33,635 nucleotides of DNA from Candidatus Puniceispirillum sp. (GTDB taxonomy: Bacteria > Pseudomonadota > Alphaproteobacteria > Puniceispirillales > Puniceispirillaceae): positions 1 through 33,635 of the forward strand of contig JADHOR010000005.1 of NCBI GenBank assembly GCA_016778895.1. Direction: 5' to 3'. Numbering within the stretch: the first letter of the stretch is position 1; each line of letters begins with the position of its first letter. The notes under the pieces were generated by a model, which was not told the DNA's origin, searched no databases, and saw only the letters and a program-made list of their open reading frames with translations. Made by a program: the position numbers and the translations under genes. Shown piece after piece: positions 1 through 8,462 of the stretch.

Positions 1-50
1 GGCAGACAAATGGCCTGTTCTGGTTAATCTATTGATAACACGAAGTAAAA

Positions 51-127
<77 letters not shown>

Positions 128-322
128 ATCTTTTTTGCTGTTGGCGTCATTACCGCGGGTAAAACACGTCGAGCCTCCCAAGACTAATTCGCCAGGGTAA
201 TTTGGCCGGAACAAACGGGCCGCAATTAATCCACCAAAGTCTGAATGGATCTCTTCTATACTGACTTTGTTCCGCTGCCAAGGGGGTAATGCTATTTGAC
301 CCTAAACATCACGCAGCGTGAC
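128..322. other. Intergenic region between tRNA-Arg and the ABC ATPase gene
   Basis: No coding sequence is supported here. It must hold the tRNA-Arg promoter and the 3' end of the ABC ATPase transcript. A short perfect palindrome (TCACGC-A-GCGTGA, 309-321) sits directly after the ATPase stop codon. It lacks a T-tract on the minus strand, so it is at best a weak terminator. The motif GGCGTCA at 143-149 abuts a possible -10 box for the tRNA. Confidence 0.5.
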
Positions 323-1303
323 CTATTTGGTCAGGCTCAGGAACACATCTTCAAGGTCGGGCTCGGCGGTGCTGATATCGCTTACCACGCAGCCGGTAGC
401 CTGTACCGCCTGTAAAATATCAATTGCATTAATGGTTGCTGGATCAAAGCTAATCGATAGTTGCTCCTCACGCTGGGGGTGCAAGTGCGCGCCAAGGGCT
501 TTTAGTGTTGCTGGCAGGACCTGGGGTGGCGGCGATGTCAGGGATAGATGAAGTGTTTTCTGACCCGCTGATGCTAATAAATCATCCTTTGTTTTTGCGG
601 CGATAACCTGGCCCTTATTGATGATGGCGATGCGGTCGCACAGCGTCTCTGCCTCTTCCAGATAATGCGTCGTCAGCAGCACTGTAACACCGGCCTGGTT
701 AAGTATTTTGATACTATCCCACAGCCGTTGGCGAAGCGCGACATCAACGCTGGCGGTGGGCTCGTCCAGTACCAGAATTGGCGGGCGATGAACCATTGCC
801 TTGCCAACCAGCAGCCGTCGGCGCATTCCGCCGGACAGTCGACGCGAATAGAAATTTGCCTGTTCTGTCAGGCCAACCATTTCCAGAATTTCATCGGTGT
901 GACGTTCGGATTTTGGCACTCCAAAAAGGCCTGCCATCATGTCCAGCGTTTCGCGTGGCGTGAAAAAAGCGTCGATATTCAATTCCTGCGGGACGATGCC
1001 GATATTGGCTCTTGACTGGCGCGGGTTATCATCAATATTCGTTCCCCAAATTGAAATACTGCCGCTGGTTTTTACCACAGTTCCGGCCATAATATTGATA
1101 AAGGTCGATTTACCAGCACCATTTGGCCCTAATAGCCCAAAAATGCAGCCAACTGGCACCTCGATATCAATCGATTTAAGGGCGTGCAGCGCCCGCCCGG
1201 CGGCATCATAGGTTTTACTGACCCCGCGTGCCTCAATTGCCAGGCCAGATTCGGGGGTATGGGTGAAAGCGGTATAATGAATGCCAGCATCTTGTGCGGT
1301 CAT
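323..1303 (-). CDS. ABC transporter ATP-binding protein (YadG / ABC-2 export type)
   Basis: This is a cytoplasmic ATPase subunit that would energise an ABC-2 type exporter. The 326-residue protein has Walker A GPNGAGKS (about 59-66), a Q-loop region (IVPQELN), the signature LSGGM (about 156-160), Walker B ILVLDEP with the following D-loop (ASVD), and the H-loop TTHYLEEAE (about 214). The run NIGIVPQELNIDAFFTP closely resembles E. coli YadG as I recall it, so this subfamily is preferred over NodI/DrrA. The start at 1303 has AAGGGG eight bases upstream; the open frame continues to 1378 but the extension looks non-native. The family normally pairs with an ABC-2 permease (YadH-like). None follows: the gene is trailed by about 195 bp and a tRNA. 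The substrate cannot be inferred. Confidence 0.88.
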   Translation of the reverse strand: MTAQDAGIHYTAFTHTPESGLAIEARGVSKTYDAAGRALHALKSIDIEVPVGCIFGLLGPNGAGKSTFINIMAGTVVKTSGSISIWGTNIDDNPRQSRANIGIVPQELNIDAFFTPRETLDMMAGLFGVPKSERHTDEILEMVGLTEQANFYSRRLSGGMRRRLLVGKAMVHRPPILVLDEPTASVDVALRQRLWDSIKILNQAGVTVLLTTHYLEEAETLCDRIAIINKGQVIAAKTKDDLLASAGQKTLHLSLTSPPPQVLPATLKALGAHLHPQREEQLSISFDPATINAIDILQAVQATGCVVSDISTAEPDLEDVFLSLTK

Positions 1304-1606
1304 GATGGCGGCCCCTTGAGGATGGAGATCAGGCGTTTGTGCTTGCCAAGATATAGGCCGATGCGTGAGGGGCGGCAAGGGGCAATGTCCCTAAACGGCC
1401 GGCTGCTGCTGCGGAGATTTGCTGAGGCCACGTCTTGCATCGCCAATTGCCGCCGAAATCTCTCCGACATACGGGAAGATTCTTCGCCAGCCCACGCCGG
1501 TTACAATTGCATCGATTGGCAAGCCACTATAGGTTAGGGGTGGAAAAATAATTTTGTGGTCGTCGCGCCAGCAGATGCCAGTTTATTCTATACCAGTGAG
1601 GATATC
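1304..1606. other. Divergent intergenic region, ABC ATPase / zinc-finger gene
   Basis: About 300 bp separate the divergent starts of the ABC ATPase and the zf-CHCC gene. I see no credible gene; open frames crossing it are shadows without family resemblance. It must carry promoters for both genes. The best plus-strand candidate is TTGCAT (1507-1512) with TATAGG (1528-1533), but the 15-nt spacer is short. A 7-bp inverted repeat (GAGATTT...AAATCTC, roughly 1410-1465) is too distant and short to interpret. Confidence 0.4.
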
Positions 1607-1807
1607 ATGAACCCAGACCAAGCCGGAAATGCTGCTGATCAATCAACCGCTTCATCATTACCAAATGTGATCGTGACAAAGCAGTCACGTGTTTCCTGTA
1701 ATGGTGGCGGCGGTGCGCTTGGTCATCCGCAAGTCTGGTTGACGCTTGGCATGGATGGCAAGGTTACCTGCCCTTATTGTTCATGCGCGTTTGTTGCGGA
1801 GAAATAA
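1607..1807 (+). CDS. zf-CHCC zinc-finger protein (NDUFS6-like)
   Basis: A 66-residue protein of the zf-CHCC family (PF10276). This is the same fold as mitochondrial NDUFS6, a zinc-binding accessory subunit of respiratory complex I. The ligand pattern is visible: C31, H40, C55 and C58, in the context CNGGGGALGH and CPYC. An additional C60 is present. The N-terminal 20 residues are polar and probably disordered. ATG at 1607 is preferred because GTGAGGAT lies just upstream and the residues encoded before it do not resemble the family; an upstream in-frame start at 1556 is less likely. It is a stand-alone gene ahead of polA and not in a nuo operon. A role in complex I assembly is inferred from the family only. 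Confidence 0.88.
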   Translation: MNPDQAGNAADQSTASSLPNVIVTKQSRVSCNGGGGALGHPQVWLTLGMDGKVTCPYCSCAFVAEK

Positions 1808-1934
1808 CCAAAAGCCTGGTGATGGCCAGCTGTGGCTTGAAGTTCAGAGGCAAGTCTGGGCGCGTCATGTCGGTTGTGGGGTGCGATAGCCCTTAACAGA
1901 TGTAATAACGCCAACAAGATGAATGTGGGGATTT

Positions 1935-4823
1935 ATGGCTGAGAAGGGCAGATTGGTATTAGTAGACGGTTCAGGATATATTTTCCGGGCCTTTCACGCT
2001 CTGCCACCCATGACCCGCAGTGACGGAACGCCGGTCAACGCCGTTTATGGCTTTACCGCAATGTTAATGAAACTTGTTGATGATCTGGCGCCCGATCATG
2101 TGGCGGTAGTGTTTGACGTTGCCCGCAAGACCTTTCGCTCGGACATATATTCGGAATATAAAGCTAACCGGTCAGAGCCGCCCGAAGATCTGGTGCCACA
2201 ATTTGCCCTCGTGCGCGCCGCCACTGCGGCGTTGAGCCTGCCGTCACTTGAGGCGCCGGGTTTTGAGGCTGATGATCTTATTGCAACCTATGCGCGGGTT
2301 GCCGAGGATGCTGGCCTTTCGACGCTGATTGTGTCGTCAGACAAGGATCTGATGCAGTTGGTTCGCGGTAATGTCACGATGCTGGACCCGATGAAACAGC
2401 GCCGCATTGGCGTGGAAGAAGTATTTGACCGGTTTGGCGTGCCGCCGGAAAAAGTGGTTGACGTGCAGGCCCTGGCTGGGGACTCGACCGATAATGTGCC
2501 CGGGGTGCCGGGTATCGGGGTGAAAACTGCAGCTGAATTAATTCAGACTTTCGGCGATCTGGATAATCTGTTGGCAAGCGCGGAGACAATCAAACAGCCA
2601 AAGCGCCGCCAAAATCTGATTGAATTTGCCGAGCAGGCACGTGTTTCGCGCCAGCTTGTCAGGCTTCGTGATGATGTGCCGATGCCGCTCGAGCTTGCCG
2701 CATTATCGACCCCTCCGCGTGATATCGATCGCCTGACTCTGTTTTTACGGGAACAGGAATTCAAACGCTTGCTGGTTAGTATCGGCGCTGATCAAGGGGA
2801 TAATGGTTCGGGCAGCGAGCGTAATGACAGCATTGGTGGTGCCGTGCGGTCGATGATGGCAAGCCCATCACCCTCATCATCAGATGTTGCGGGCAGTGCT
2901 GGATCACCGGCCATAAGCCCCGCTGTCGCGCGTGATCAGTTAACGCGCCATTATCAGCTTATCAACGATGTTGATGCGCTGGCGGCATTTCTTGGCGCGG
3001 CGACGGCGCAAGGGTTTCTTGCGGTCGATACTGAAACCAGCGGGCTGAACGCTGCAGCTGCTGATCTGGTTGGCATTTCAATGGCCTTGGCACCGGGCAA
3101 GGCCTGTTATGTGCCACTGCGCCATGGTGCTAGCGCCAAGCGTGGTGATAAGCAGGGTGGGCTTGATTTTTCGACCGAGGCCCCGGTTTCGTATCGGCAA
3201 ATTCCGTTTGATACGGCACTGGCGATGTTAAAGCCGGTGCTGGAAGATCCGGCGGTTTTAAAAATTGGGCATAATCTGAAATATGATTCGCACATCCTGC
3301 TATGGCCGCGTAATGGCGGGGTAAAGCTTGCGCCGGTCGATGACACGATGTGCCTGTCTTATGTTTTGGATGGCGGCCGTATTGGCGGTCATTCAATGGA
3401 TCATCTGGCAAAACACTGGCTGAATTATGACACGATCAAATATTCTGATGTTTGCGGCAAGGGCGCCAAGCAAGTTGCATTTGGTACGCTGGCACCAGAG
3501 GCTGCGCTAGATTACGCGGCCGAGGACGCTGATATCACACTGCGTCTTTGGCATCTGTTTAAGCCGCGTCTCAGTGTCGAGCGGCTGGCATCGGTTTATG
3601 AGAGGTTGGAGCGCCCGCTTATCCCGGTGCTTGCCGAAATGGAGGCAAATGGCATTACCGTTGATCGTGGGATTTTAGCGCGGATGTCGAATGATTTTGC
3701 AAGTCGTATGGTGGTGTTGCAGACTGAGATTCATCAAATTGCTGGCGAGAATTTCAACATTGCCTCGCCAAAACAGCTTGGTGAAATCCTGTTTGATAAA
3801 ATGGGGTTGCAAGGTGGAAAAAAAGCAAAGACCGGGGCCTATTCCACCTCCGCTGATGTGCTTGAAGATCTGGCAGCATCGGGTGTTGAGATTGCTGCTA
3901 AGGTTCTTGATTGGCGGCAATTGGCAAAATTGAAGTCAACCTATGCAGATGCGCTGGTCGACTCGATCCTGCCGGCAACGGGGCGGGTCCACACATCATT
4001 TTCGATGGTCGGTGCCAGTACTGGCCGCCTGTCATCATCAGATCCGAATGTACAGAACATTCCCATTCGTACCGCCGAGGGTCGGCAGATTCGTACTGCC
4101 TTTATTGCTGCGCCCGGGCATAAGCTGATTTCTGCTGATTACTCGCAGATCGAGTTACGCCTTATCGCCCATGTTGCCGCTGAAAGCACGATGATTGAGG
4201 CATTTCATGCCGGGTTGGATATTCACGCGCGCACGGCGTCCGAGGTGTTTGGCGTGCCGCTTGATCAAATGGACAGTGAAACCAGACGCCGCGCAAAGGC
4301 AATTAATTTTGGCATTATCTATGGCATCTCGGCCTTTGGTCTGGCGCGCCAGCTAGGAATTTCACGCGGAGAAGCTAGCGATTTCATCACTGCCTATTTC
4401 CAGAATTTCCCTGGCATTAGGGATTTCATGGAGCGTATCAAGCTAGCGGCACGCGAGGATGGCTATGTCGAAACGCTATTTGGTCGCCGCATTCATATCA
4501 CCGGCTTTGATAGTGGTAATCAGGCAATGCGCGGTTTTGCCGAACGCCAAGCGATCAACGCGCCAATCCAAGGCAGTGCTGCCGATATTATCAAGCGCGC
4601 GATGATCCGCATTCCACCAGCCCTCCGCGCGGCGAGGCTGAACGCGACGATGCTGCTGCAGGTGCATGATGAATTGATCTTTGAAGCGCCCGAAGCCGAA
4701 GCCGAAGCCGCAACCCGGCTTATCACGGCGGTTATGGAAAATGCTGCGGCGCCGTTACTGTCGCTGGCTGTACCGATTGTTGCCGAGGCTGGAATTGCTG
4801 ATAGCTGGGCCGAAGCCCATTAG
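1935..4823 (+). CDS. polA: DNA polymerase I
   Basis: This enzyme performs gap filling, RNA primer removal and nick translation. The 962-residue protein has the complete three-domain layout. An N-terminal 5'-3' exonuclease (about 1-290) opens with LVLVDGSGYIFRAFHALPP. A low-complexity Ser/Gly/Ala linker (about 290-330) follows. The 3'-5' proofreading domain keeps its acidic motifs (DTET near 364, HNLKYD, and YAAEDAD). The polymerase domain has motif A DYSQIELRLIAHV (about 734), motif B RRAKAINFGIIYG, and motif C QVHDELIFEAP. Proofreading is therefore predicted to be active, unlike in Taq-like enzymes. Start choice: ATG 1935 has GGGGA close upstream, and an in-frame ATG at 1923 adds four residues. 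The stop is followed by about 175 bp before chvI, so the genes are probably separate units. Confidence 0.97.
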   Translation: MAEKGRLVLVDGSGYIFRAFHALPPMTRSDGTPVNAVYGFTAMLMKLVDDLAPDHVAVVFDVARKTFRSDIYSEYKANRSEPPEDLVPQFALVRAATAALSLPSLEAPGFEADDLIATYARVAEDAGLSTLIVSSDKDLMQLVRGNVTMLDPMKQRRIGVEEVFDRFGVPPEKVVDVQALAGDSTDNVPGVPGIGVKTAAELIQTFGDLDNLLASAETIKQPKRRQNLIEFAEQARVSRQLVRLRDDVPMPLELAALSTPPRDIDRLTLFLREQEFKRLLVSIGADQGDNGSGSERNDSIGGAVRSMMASPSPSSSDVAGSAGSPAISPAVARDQLTRHYQLINDVDALAAFLGAATAQGFLAVDTETSGLNAAAADLVGISMALAPGKACYVPLRHGASAKRGDKQGGLDFSTEAPVSYRQIPFDTALAMLKPVLEDPAVLKIGHNLKYDSHILLWPRNGGVKLAPVDDTMCLSYVLDGGRIGGHSMDHLAKHWLNYDTIKYSDVCGKGAKQVAFGTLAPEAALDYAAEDADITLRLWHLFKPRLSVERLASVYERLERPLIPVLAEMEANGITVDRGILARMSNDFASRMVVLQTEIHQIAGENFNIASPKQLGEILFDKMGLQGGKKAKTGAYSTSADVLEDLAASGVEIAAKVLDWRQLAKLKSTYADALVDSILPATGRVHTSFSMVGASTGRLSSSDPNVQNIPIRTAEGRQIRTAFIAAPGHKLISADYSQIELRLIAHVAAESTMIEAFHAGLDIHARTASEVFGVPLDQMDSETRRRAKAINFGIIYGISAFGLARQLGISRGEASDFITAYFQNFPGIRDFMERIKLAAREDGYVETLFGRRIHITGFDSGNQAMRGFAERQAINAPIQGSAADIIKRAMIRIPPALRAARLNATMLLQVHDELIFEAPEAEAEAATRLITAVMENAAAPLLSLAVPIVAEAGIADSWAEAH

Positions 4824-5000
4824 GGCTATGCTGGCTCCGTTATACTGGCCCGATTATGTCGATTTTCTGCCCTATATTGGCCTTGTTTCATTTGCAAATT
4901 AAAGGCTAATGGTGAGAGCCAGCAGCCAGGCTTATGAGCAATAGGCCGATGGGCTTGGCAGGTTTGTTGCGGGTTGAATGATGGGAAGTGGGAGACCAAA

Positions 5001-5693
5001 ATGGCAGACCGAATTGCGCTTGTTGATGATGATCAGAATATTCTGACCTCGGTATCGTTAACACTTGAGTCTGAGGGCTTTGAGGTTGATTGCTATCATG
5101 ATGGCGAGGCGGCGCTTGTGGGGCTTGCCAGACGGCCGGCCAATCTTGGTGTGTTTGATATTAAGATGCCGCGCATGGACGGAATGGAATTGCTGCAAAA
5201 AATACGCAGCCAGTCACAGATGCCAGTTATCTTCCTGACCAGTAAAGATGATGAGCTAGACGAGGCGCTTGGTCTTGGGATGGGCGCAGATGATTATATC
5301 ACCAAACCGTTCTCGCAGCGATTATTGCTGGCCCGTATTCGTGCTGTGCTGCGCCGTGCCAGCGGCGGGGCAATGAAAGCAACGGGGCCAAATGTCATCC
5401 GCCTTGGTGAATTACTGATGGATCCTGACCGCCATTTATGCAGCTGGCGCGGTCAGGAGGTAAAGCTGACGGTGACCGAATTTCTAATTCTGCAGGCGCT
5501 CGCATCGCGTCCAGGCATGGTGAAAAATCGTGACCAGTTAATGGATGCTGCATATGGCGAGAGCATTTTCCTCGATGATCGCACCATCGACAGCCATATC
5601 AAGCGGCTCCGTCGCAAATTACGCGTGCATGACGCGGATTTTGACCAGATAGAAACGCTTTATGGCATCGGCTATAAATACAAGACATCATAA
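5001..5693 (+). CDS. chvI: Response regulator ChvI (OmpR family)
   Basis: This is the DNA-binding partner of the ChvG sensor in the alphaproteobacterial envelope/acid-stress two-component system. The 230-residue protein has a receiver domain with the acidic pocket DDD (9-11), phospho-acceptor Asp53 in [11 protein letters not shown], Thr80 in FLTSKDD, and Lys102 in TKPF. A C-terminal OmpR-type winged helix follows (about 130-230; [15 protein letters not shown] and YGIGYKY). ATG 5001 is chosen because GGGAG sits seven bases upstream. The frame could start earlier, at TTG 4974, but that adds residues not typical of the family. chvG follows in the same direction. In many relatives pckA lies next to chvI; here polA does. 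Confidence 0.93.
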   Translation: MADRIALVDDDQNILTSVSLTLESEGFEVDCYHDGEAALVGLARRPANLGVFDIKMPRMDGMELLQKIRSQSQMPVIFLTSKDDELDEALGLGMGADDYITKPFSQRLLLARIRAVLRRASGGAMKATGPNVIRLGELLMDPDRHLCSWRGQEVKLTVTEFLILQALASRPGMVKNRDQLMDAAYGESIFLDDRTIDSHIKRLRRKLRVHDADFDQIETLYGIGYKYKTS

Positions 5694-5835
5694 ATGTCGC
5701 GCTGCGATGCCGAACGCGGCATAATGGCGGTGGTATGTTTCTGGTATTTATGGTGATCTCCGAGGGAGCGGGACTATCGAGACTTCGCGTTGGCGTCGAT
5801 TATCTAACAGGATCCGTGGCAGGCTGCAAAGACTT

Positions 5836-7413
5836 GTGACGCCGTTTCGCATGAGCCGGCTGACTGCGCGGATCATGGCAATTATGCTGTTTCCGCTGGC
5901 TATTTTTCTGGTTGGGCTGCTGTCGCTCGACCAATATCGCACCACCTTAATCCAGTCAGAATTTGTTGCGCTTGAACGGCAGGGTTTTACCCTCGCACGG
6001 TCACTGGCGCTGGCCGAGGCGGATCGTGACCGGCGCGCTGCCCGCCGCCAGCTTTCGCCTGAAACCATGACCCATCTGTTGCCACTTGTTGGCCTTGGCA
6101 GCTCGTTGCGGGCGAGGGTGTTTCAGCCGAATGGCGTGCTGCTTGCTGATACGGCACGGCGTAGCGGCTTTCAGCCAAATGTTGATATCCGGCGGCATCA
6201 AGGCAAAAGCTGGCATCGGCAAACCCGTAACTTTCTGAATAATATGGTGACGGCGGCATCAGGCTGGTTTAGCCCGTATGATGAATTGCCCGAATATGTT
6301 GAGCGACGACGTCAACGCGCCAGCCATTATGCCGAGGTAATCGCGGCGCTGTCCGGTGAGCCACGCCGTGCATTGCGCATTGACCGAGATGGTAACCTGT
6401 TGCTGTCAGTTGCAGTGCCAGTGCAGAATTTACGCCTTGTCCGGGGTGCTTTGATGGTTTCAATTGGCGGCGGCAAGATTGAAAAAGAGTTGGCGAATGT
6501 GAATATCGTATTTCTGCAGCTATTTGCTGTGGTGCTGTTGGTCACGCTTGGCCTCAGCCTTTATCTGGCGCGATCCATCACAAGGCCGATTTCACGATTG
6601 GCAGCGGCGGCCGATAAATTGCGGCAAAGCGCGGATATGTCCAGCCGTCTACAGCGCCTGCCGCATCGCAATGATGAAATTGGTCGATTATCGGACTCGC
6701 TGATTGAACTGACCGATGAATTGCAAAAGCGTATTCAGGCCACCGCGGCTTTTGCCGCTGATGTGGCGCATGAAATTAAAAACCCGCTATCATCTTTGCG
6801 GAGTGCCACCGAAACCTTTAGCCGGGCAAAAACTGCGGCGCAGAAAAAAAAGCTGCTGGCGGTTATTCTTCAGGATGTGCAGCGTCTGGATCGTTTGATT
6901 AGTGATATTTCCCAAGCCAGCCGTGTTGATACTGAGATTATCGAGCAAGGCCGTGATCTGGTCGATTTTTCCAGCTTGATAGACAATTTCCTTCAGATGC
7001 GTGCGCAAACCTATAGCGAGCATAAATTGCTGTTTGAAAAACCGACAATGCAGATAATGCTGCGGATAAATGAGAGCCGGATCGTTCAGGTCATTGATAA
7101 TGTGCTTAGCAATGCGATTTCCTTTAGCCCAAAACAGGGGGCGGTAAAGTTTGTCCTCAGCCATGAAGTTGCTGAAAAAAAGGCAGTCTTGGATATATTG
7201 GATGACGGTCCCGGGATACCCGAGAGCAAGCTTGATACCGTGTTTAAGCGGTTTTATAGCGAACGGCCGCACGGCGAGAATTTTGGTGAACATTCTGGCC
7301 TTGGCCTGTCGATTGCGCGGCAGATTGTCGAAGCGCATAATGGTAACTTAACCGCCTCAAACAGGCTTGGTGGCGGTACCCGCTTCCGGCTGGTTTTGCC
7401 AACGGAAAGCTAA
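5836..7413 (+). CDS. chvG: Sensor histidine kinase ChvG (5' end uncertain)
   Basis: This is the membrane sensor kinase that would phosphorylate ChvI. From GTG 5836 it encodes 525 residues. TM1 is about residues 12-28 (IMLFPLAIFLVGLL), followed by a periplasmic domain of about 190 residues and TM2 at about 222-243. Then come a HAMP segment, a HisKA dimerisation helix with His312 in DVAHEIKNP, and an ATPase domain with the N-box NVLSNAISFSP, G1 DDGPGIP and G2 SGLGLSIARQIVEAH. The 5' end is unclear. The frame is open back to 5725 and the extra codons encode a basic cytoplasmic segment (SRWRRLSNRIRGRLQRL) typical of ChvG N-termini. A strong ribosome-binding-like GAGGGAG (5762-5768) precedes an in-frame ATC at 5776, but there is no ATG, GTG or TTG. 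GTG 5836 has a poor ribosome binding site. Confidence 0.92.
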   Translation: MTPFRMSRLTARIMAIMLFPLAIFLVGLLSLDQYRTTLIQSEFVALERQGFTLARSLALAEADRDRRAARRQLSPETMTHLLPLVGLGSSLRARVFQPNGVLLADTARRSGFQPNVDIRRHQGKSWHRQTRNFLNNMVTAASGWFSPYDELPEYVERRRQRASHYAEVIAALSGEPRRALRIDRDGNLLLSVAVPVQNLRLVRGALMVSIGGGKIEKELANVNIVFLQLFAVVLLVTLGLSLYLARSITRPISRLAAAADKLRQSADMSSRLQRLPHRNDEIGRLSDSLIELTDELQKRIQATAAFAADVAHEIKNPLSSLRSATETFSRAKTAAQKKKLLAVILQDVQRLDRLISDISQASRVDTEIIEQGRDLVDFSSLIDNFLQMRAQTYSEHKLLFEKPTMQIMLRINESRIVQVIDNVLSNAISFSPKQGAVKFVLSHEVAEKKAVLDILDDGPGIPESKLDTVFKRFYSERPHGENFGEHSGLGLSIARQIVEAHNGNLTASNRLGGGTRFRLVLPTES

Positions 7414-7434
7414 AGCTGTTTTTTCCTGACAGCT
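7414..7434 (+). other. Small hairpin in the chvG-rapZ gap
   Basis: The repeat AGCTGT (7414-7419) and ACAGCT (7429-7434) forms a 6-bp stem with a 9-nt T-rich loop. It lies directly after the chvG stop and about 16 bases before the rapZ start. The T-tract is inside the loop and not after the stem, so this is not a classic terminator. It could modulate rapZ translation or act as an mRNA processing site, but it may also be chance. Confidence 0.3.
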
Positions 7435-7450
7435 GTAGTAAAGTAAGGTC

Positions 7451-8323
7451 ATGTCAAATCCTATTTCTGCATTAAAGCTTGTGCTGGTGACAGGTGTTTC
7501 AGGTGCCGGTCATTCGACTGCGTTGAAAATTCTGGAGGATTATGGTTTCGCCGCAGTCGATAATCTGCCGTTAGCGTTGGTCGATCCCTTGATCGCGCTT
7601 GAGGTTGAAACTTCCGGCCGGTCGATTGCCATCGGACTTGATGTCCGCACCACAGGATTTGGAGCTGATGCAATCGCACGCCTGGTGAAAAATCTGGCGA
7701 AGCGGCTCGGCGATTGCTTTAAGATGGTCTTTATCAGTGCCGGCCATGCCGATTTAATGCGTCGATATAGCGCCACAAGACGCCAGCATCCGCTTGGTTG
7801 TCAGATGGATCTTGATGCGGCGGTCAGGGCTGACATGGAACGGATGACCGATGTTGAGGCTCTTGCCGATATTGTGATTGATAGCAGCGGGCTCGCCCCT
7901 ACGGATCTTCGTCGCAGCCTGCTGGAAGCGCTGCATCTCGATAAGGTGCCGCCAATGCCGGTTCATATTTTGTCATTCTCTTATCGGCAAGGTCTTCCTG
8001 AAACTGCCGATCAAATCATTGATATGCGGTTTGCGAAAAATCCGCATTGGGATGACGGGTTGCGCAATTTGACCGGGCTTGATGCCAAGGTGGCGGCGTT
8101 TCTGGAAAAGGACGATGCGGCACGAGAAGTTCTCGATCAATTCAAAGCGATGTTATCGGTTATGTTTGCGCGAATGAAGATTGATGGGCGGCCATATTTG
8201 ACGCTCGCCTTTGGCTGTACTGGTGGCAAGCATCGTTCGGTCTGGGCCGCTGCCCATATCGCAAAATGGGTCGAGGCTGAGGGGTATAGGGTGCGCCTTG
8301 AACATCGTGAATTGGCAAAATAG
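7451..8323 (+). CDS. rapZ: RapZ / YvcJ-family RNA-binding nucleotidase with variant Walker A
   Basis: In E. coli RapZ binds the small RNAs GlmY and GlmZ to control glucosamine-6-phosphate synthase; in most other bacteria its role is open. The 290-residue length is typical. The N-terminal P-loop reads GVSGAGHST (15-23): the usual Walker A Lys is His21, encoded by CAT. The family Walker B-like segment (GLDVRTTGF) and the C-terminal conserved block FGCTGGKHRSV, part of the RNA/metabolite-binding domain, are intact. Other alphaproteobacterial RapZ proteins, as I recall, often carry Arg at this position, so relaxed ATP binding may be lineage-wide. The gene follows chvG by 37 bp, probably in the same transcript. 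The hprK gene and PTS genes usually found here are missing. Confidence 0.93.
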   Translation: MSNPISALKLVLVTGVSGAGHSTALKILEDYGFAAVDNLPLALVDPLIALEVETSGRSIAIGLDVRTTGFGADAIARLVKNLAKRLGDCFKMVFISAGHADLMRRYSATRRQHPLGCQMDLDAAVRADMERMTDVEALADIVIDSSGLAPTDLRRSLLEALHLDKVPPMPVHILSFSYRQGLPETADQIIDMRFAKNPHWDDGLRNLTGLDAKVAAFLEKDDAAREVLDQFKAMLSVMFARMKIDGRPYLTLAFGCTGGKHRSVWAAAHIAKWVEAEGYRVRLEHRELAK

Positions 8324-8354
8324 CTGAATAGGCCGTTACCTTGGCGCCTCACGC

Positions 8355-8376
8355 TCGCCCGGCTGTGGGGCGATTT
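8355..8376 (+). terminator. Possible weak terminator after rapZ
   Basis: TCGCCC (8355-8360) and GGGCGA (8368-8373) form a 6-bp GC-rich stem with a 7-nt loop, followed by only TTT. It lies 31 bp after the rapZ stop and about 85 bp before ahcY. If functional, it would separate ahcY from the chv-rapZ transcript. The short T-run makes this tentative. Confidence 0.3.
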
Positions 8377-8462
8377 GCCGCAGTTATATCTAGTTCTTTC
8401 AAAGAAGCCATTTATTTGCTAAAGATGCGAAACTGTCACCGACATAGCGATAGGATAGAACG

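Noticed and set aside
4828-4902. 24-codon ORF after polA (begins MLAPLYWPDY)
   Set aside because: No ribosome binding site, no family resemblance, and too short to support.
6790-7338. 182-residue open frame antisense to chvG
   Set aside because: It covers the kinase and ATPase domains of chvG on the opposite strand and shows no domain; a codon-bias shadow.
8324-8462. SAH riboswitch upstream of ahcY
   Set aside because: I looked for a conserved SAH aptamer-like core before ahcY and found only a short GC hairpin near the rapZ end; no basis for a riboswitch call.
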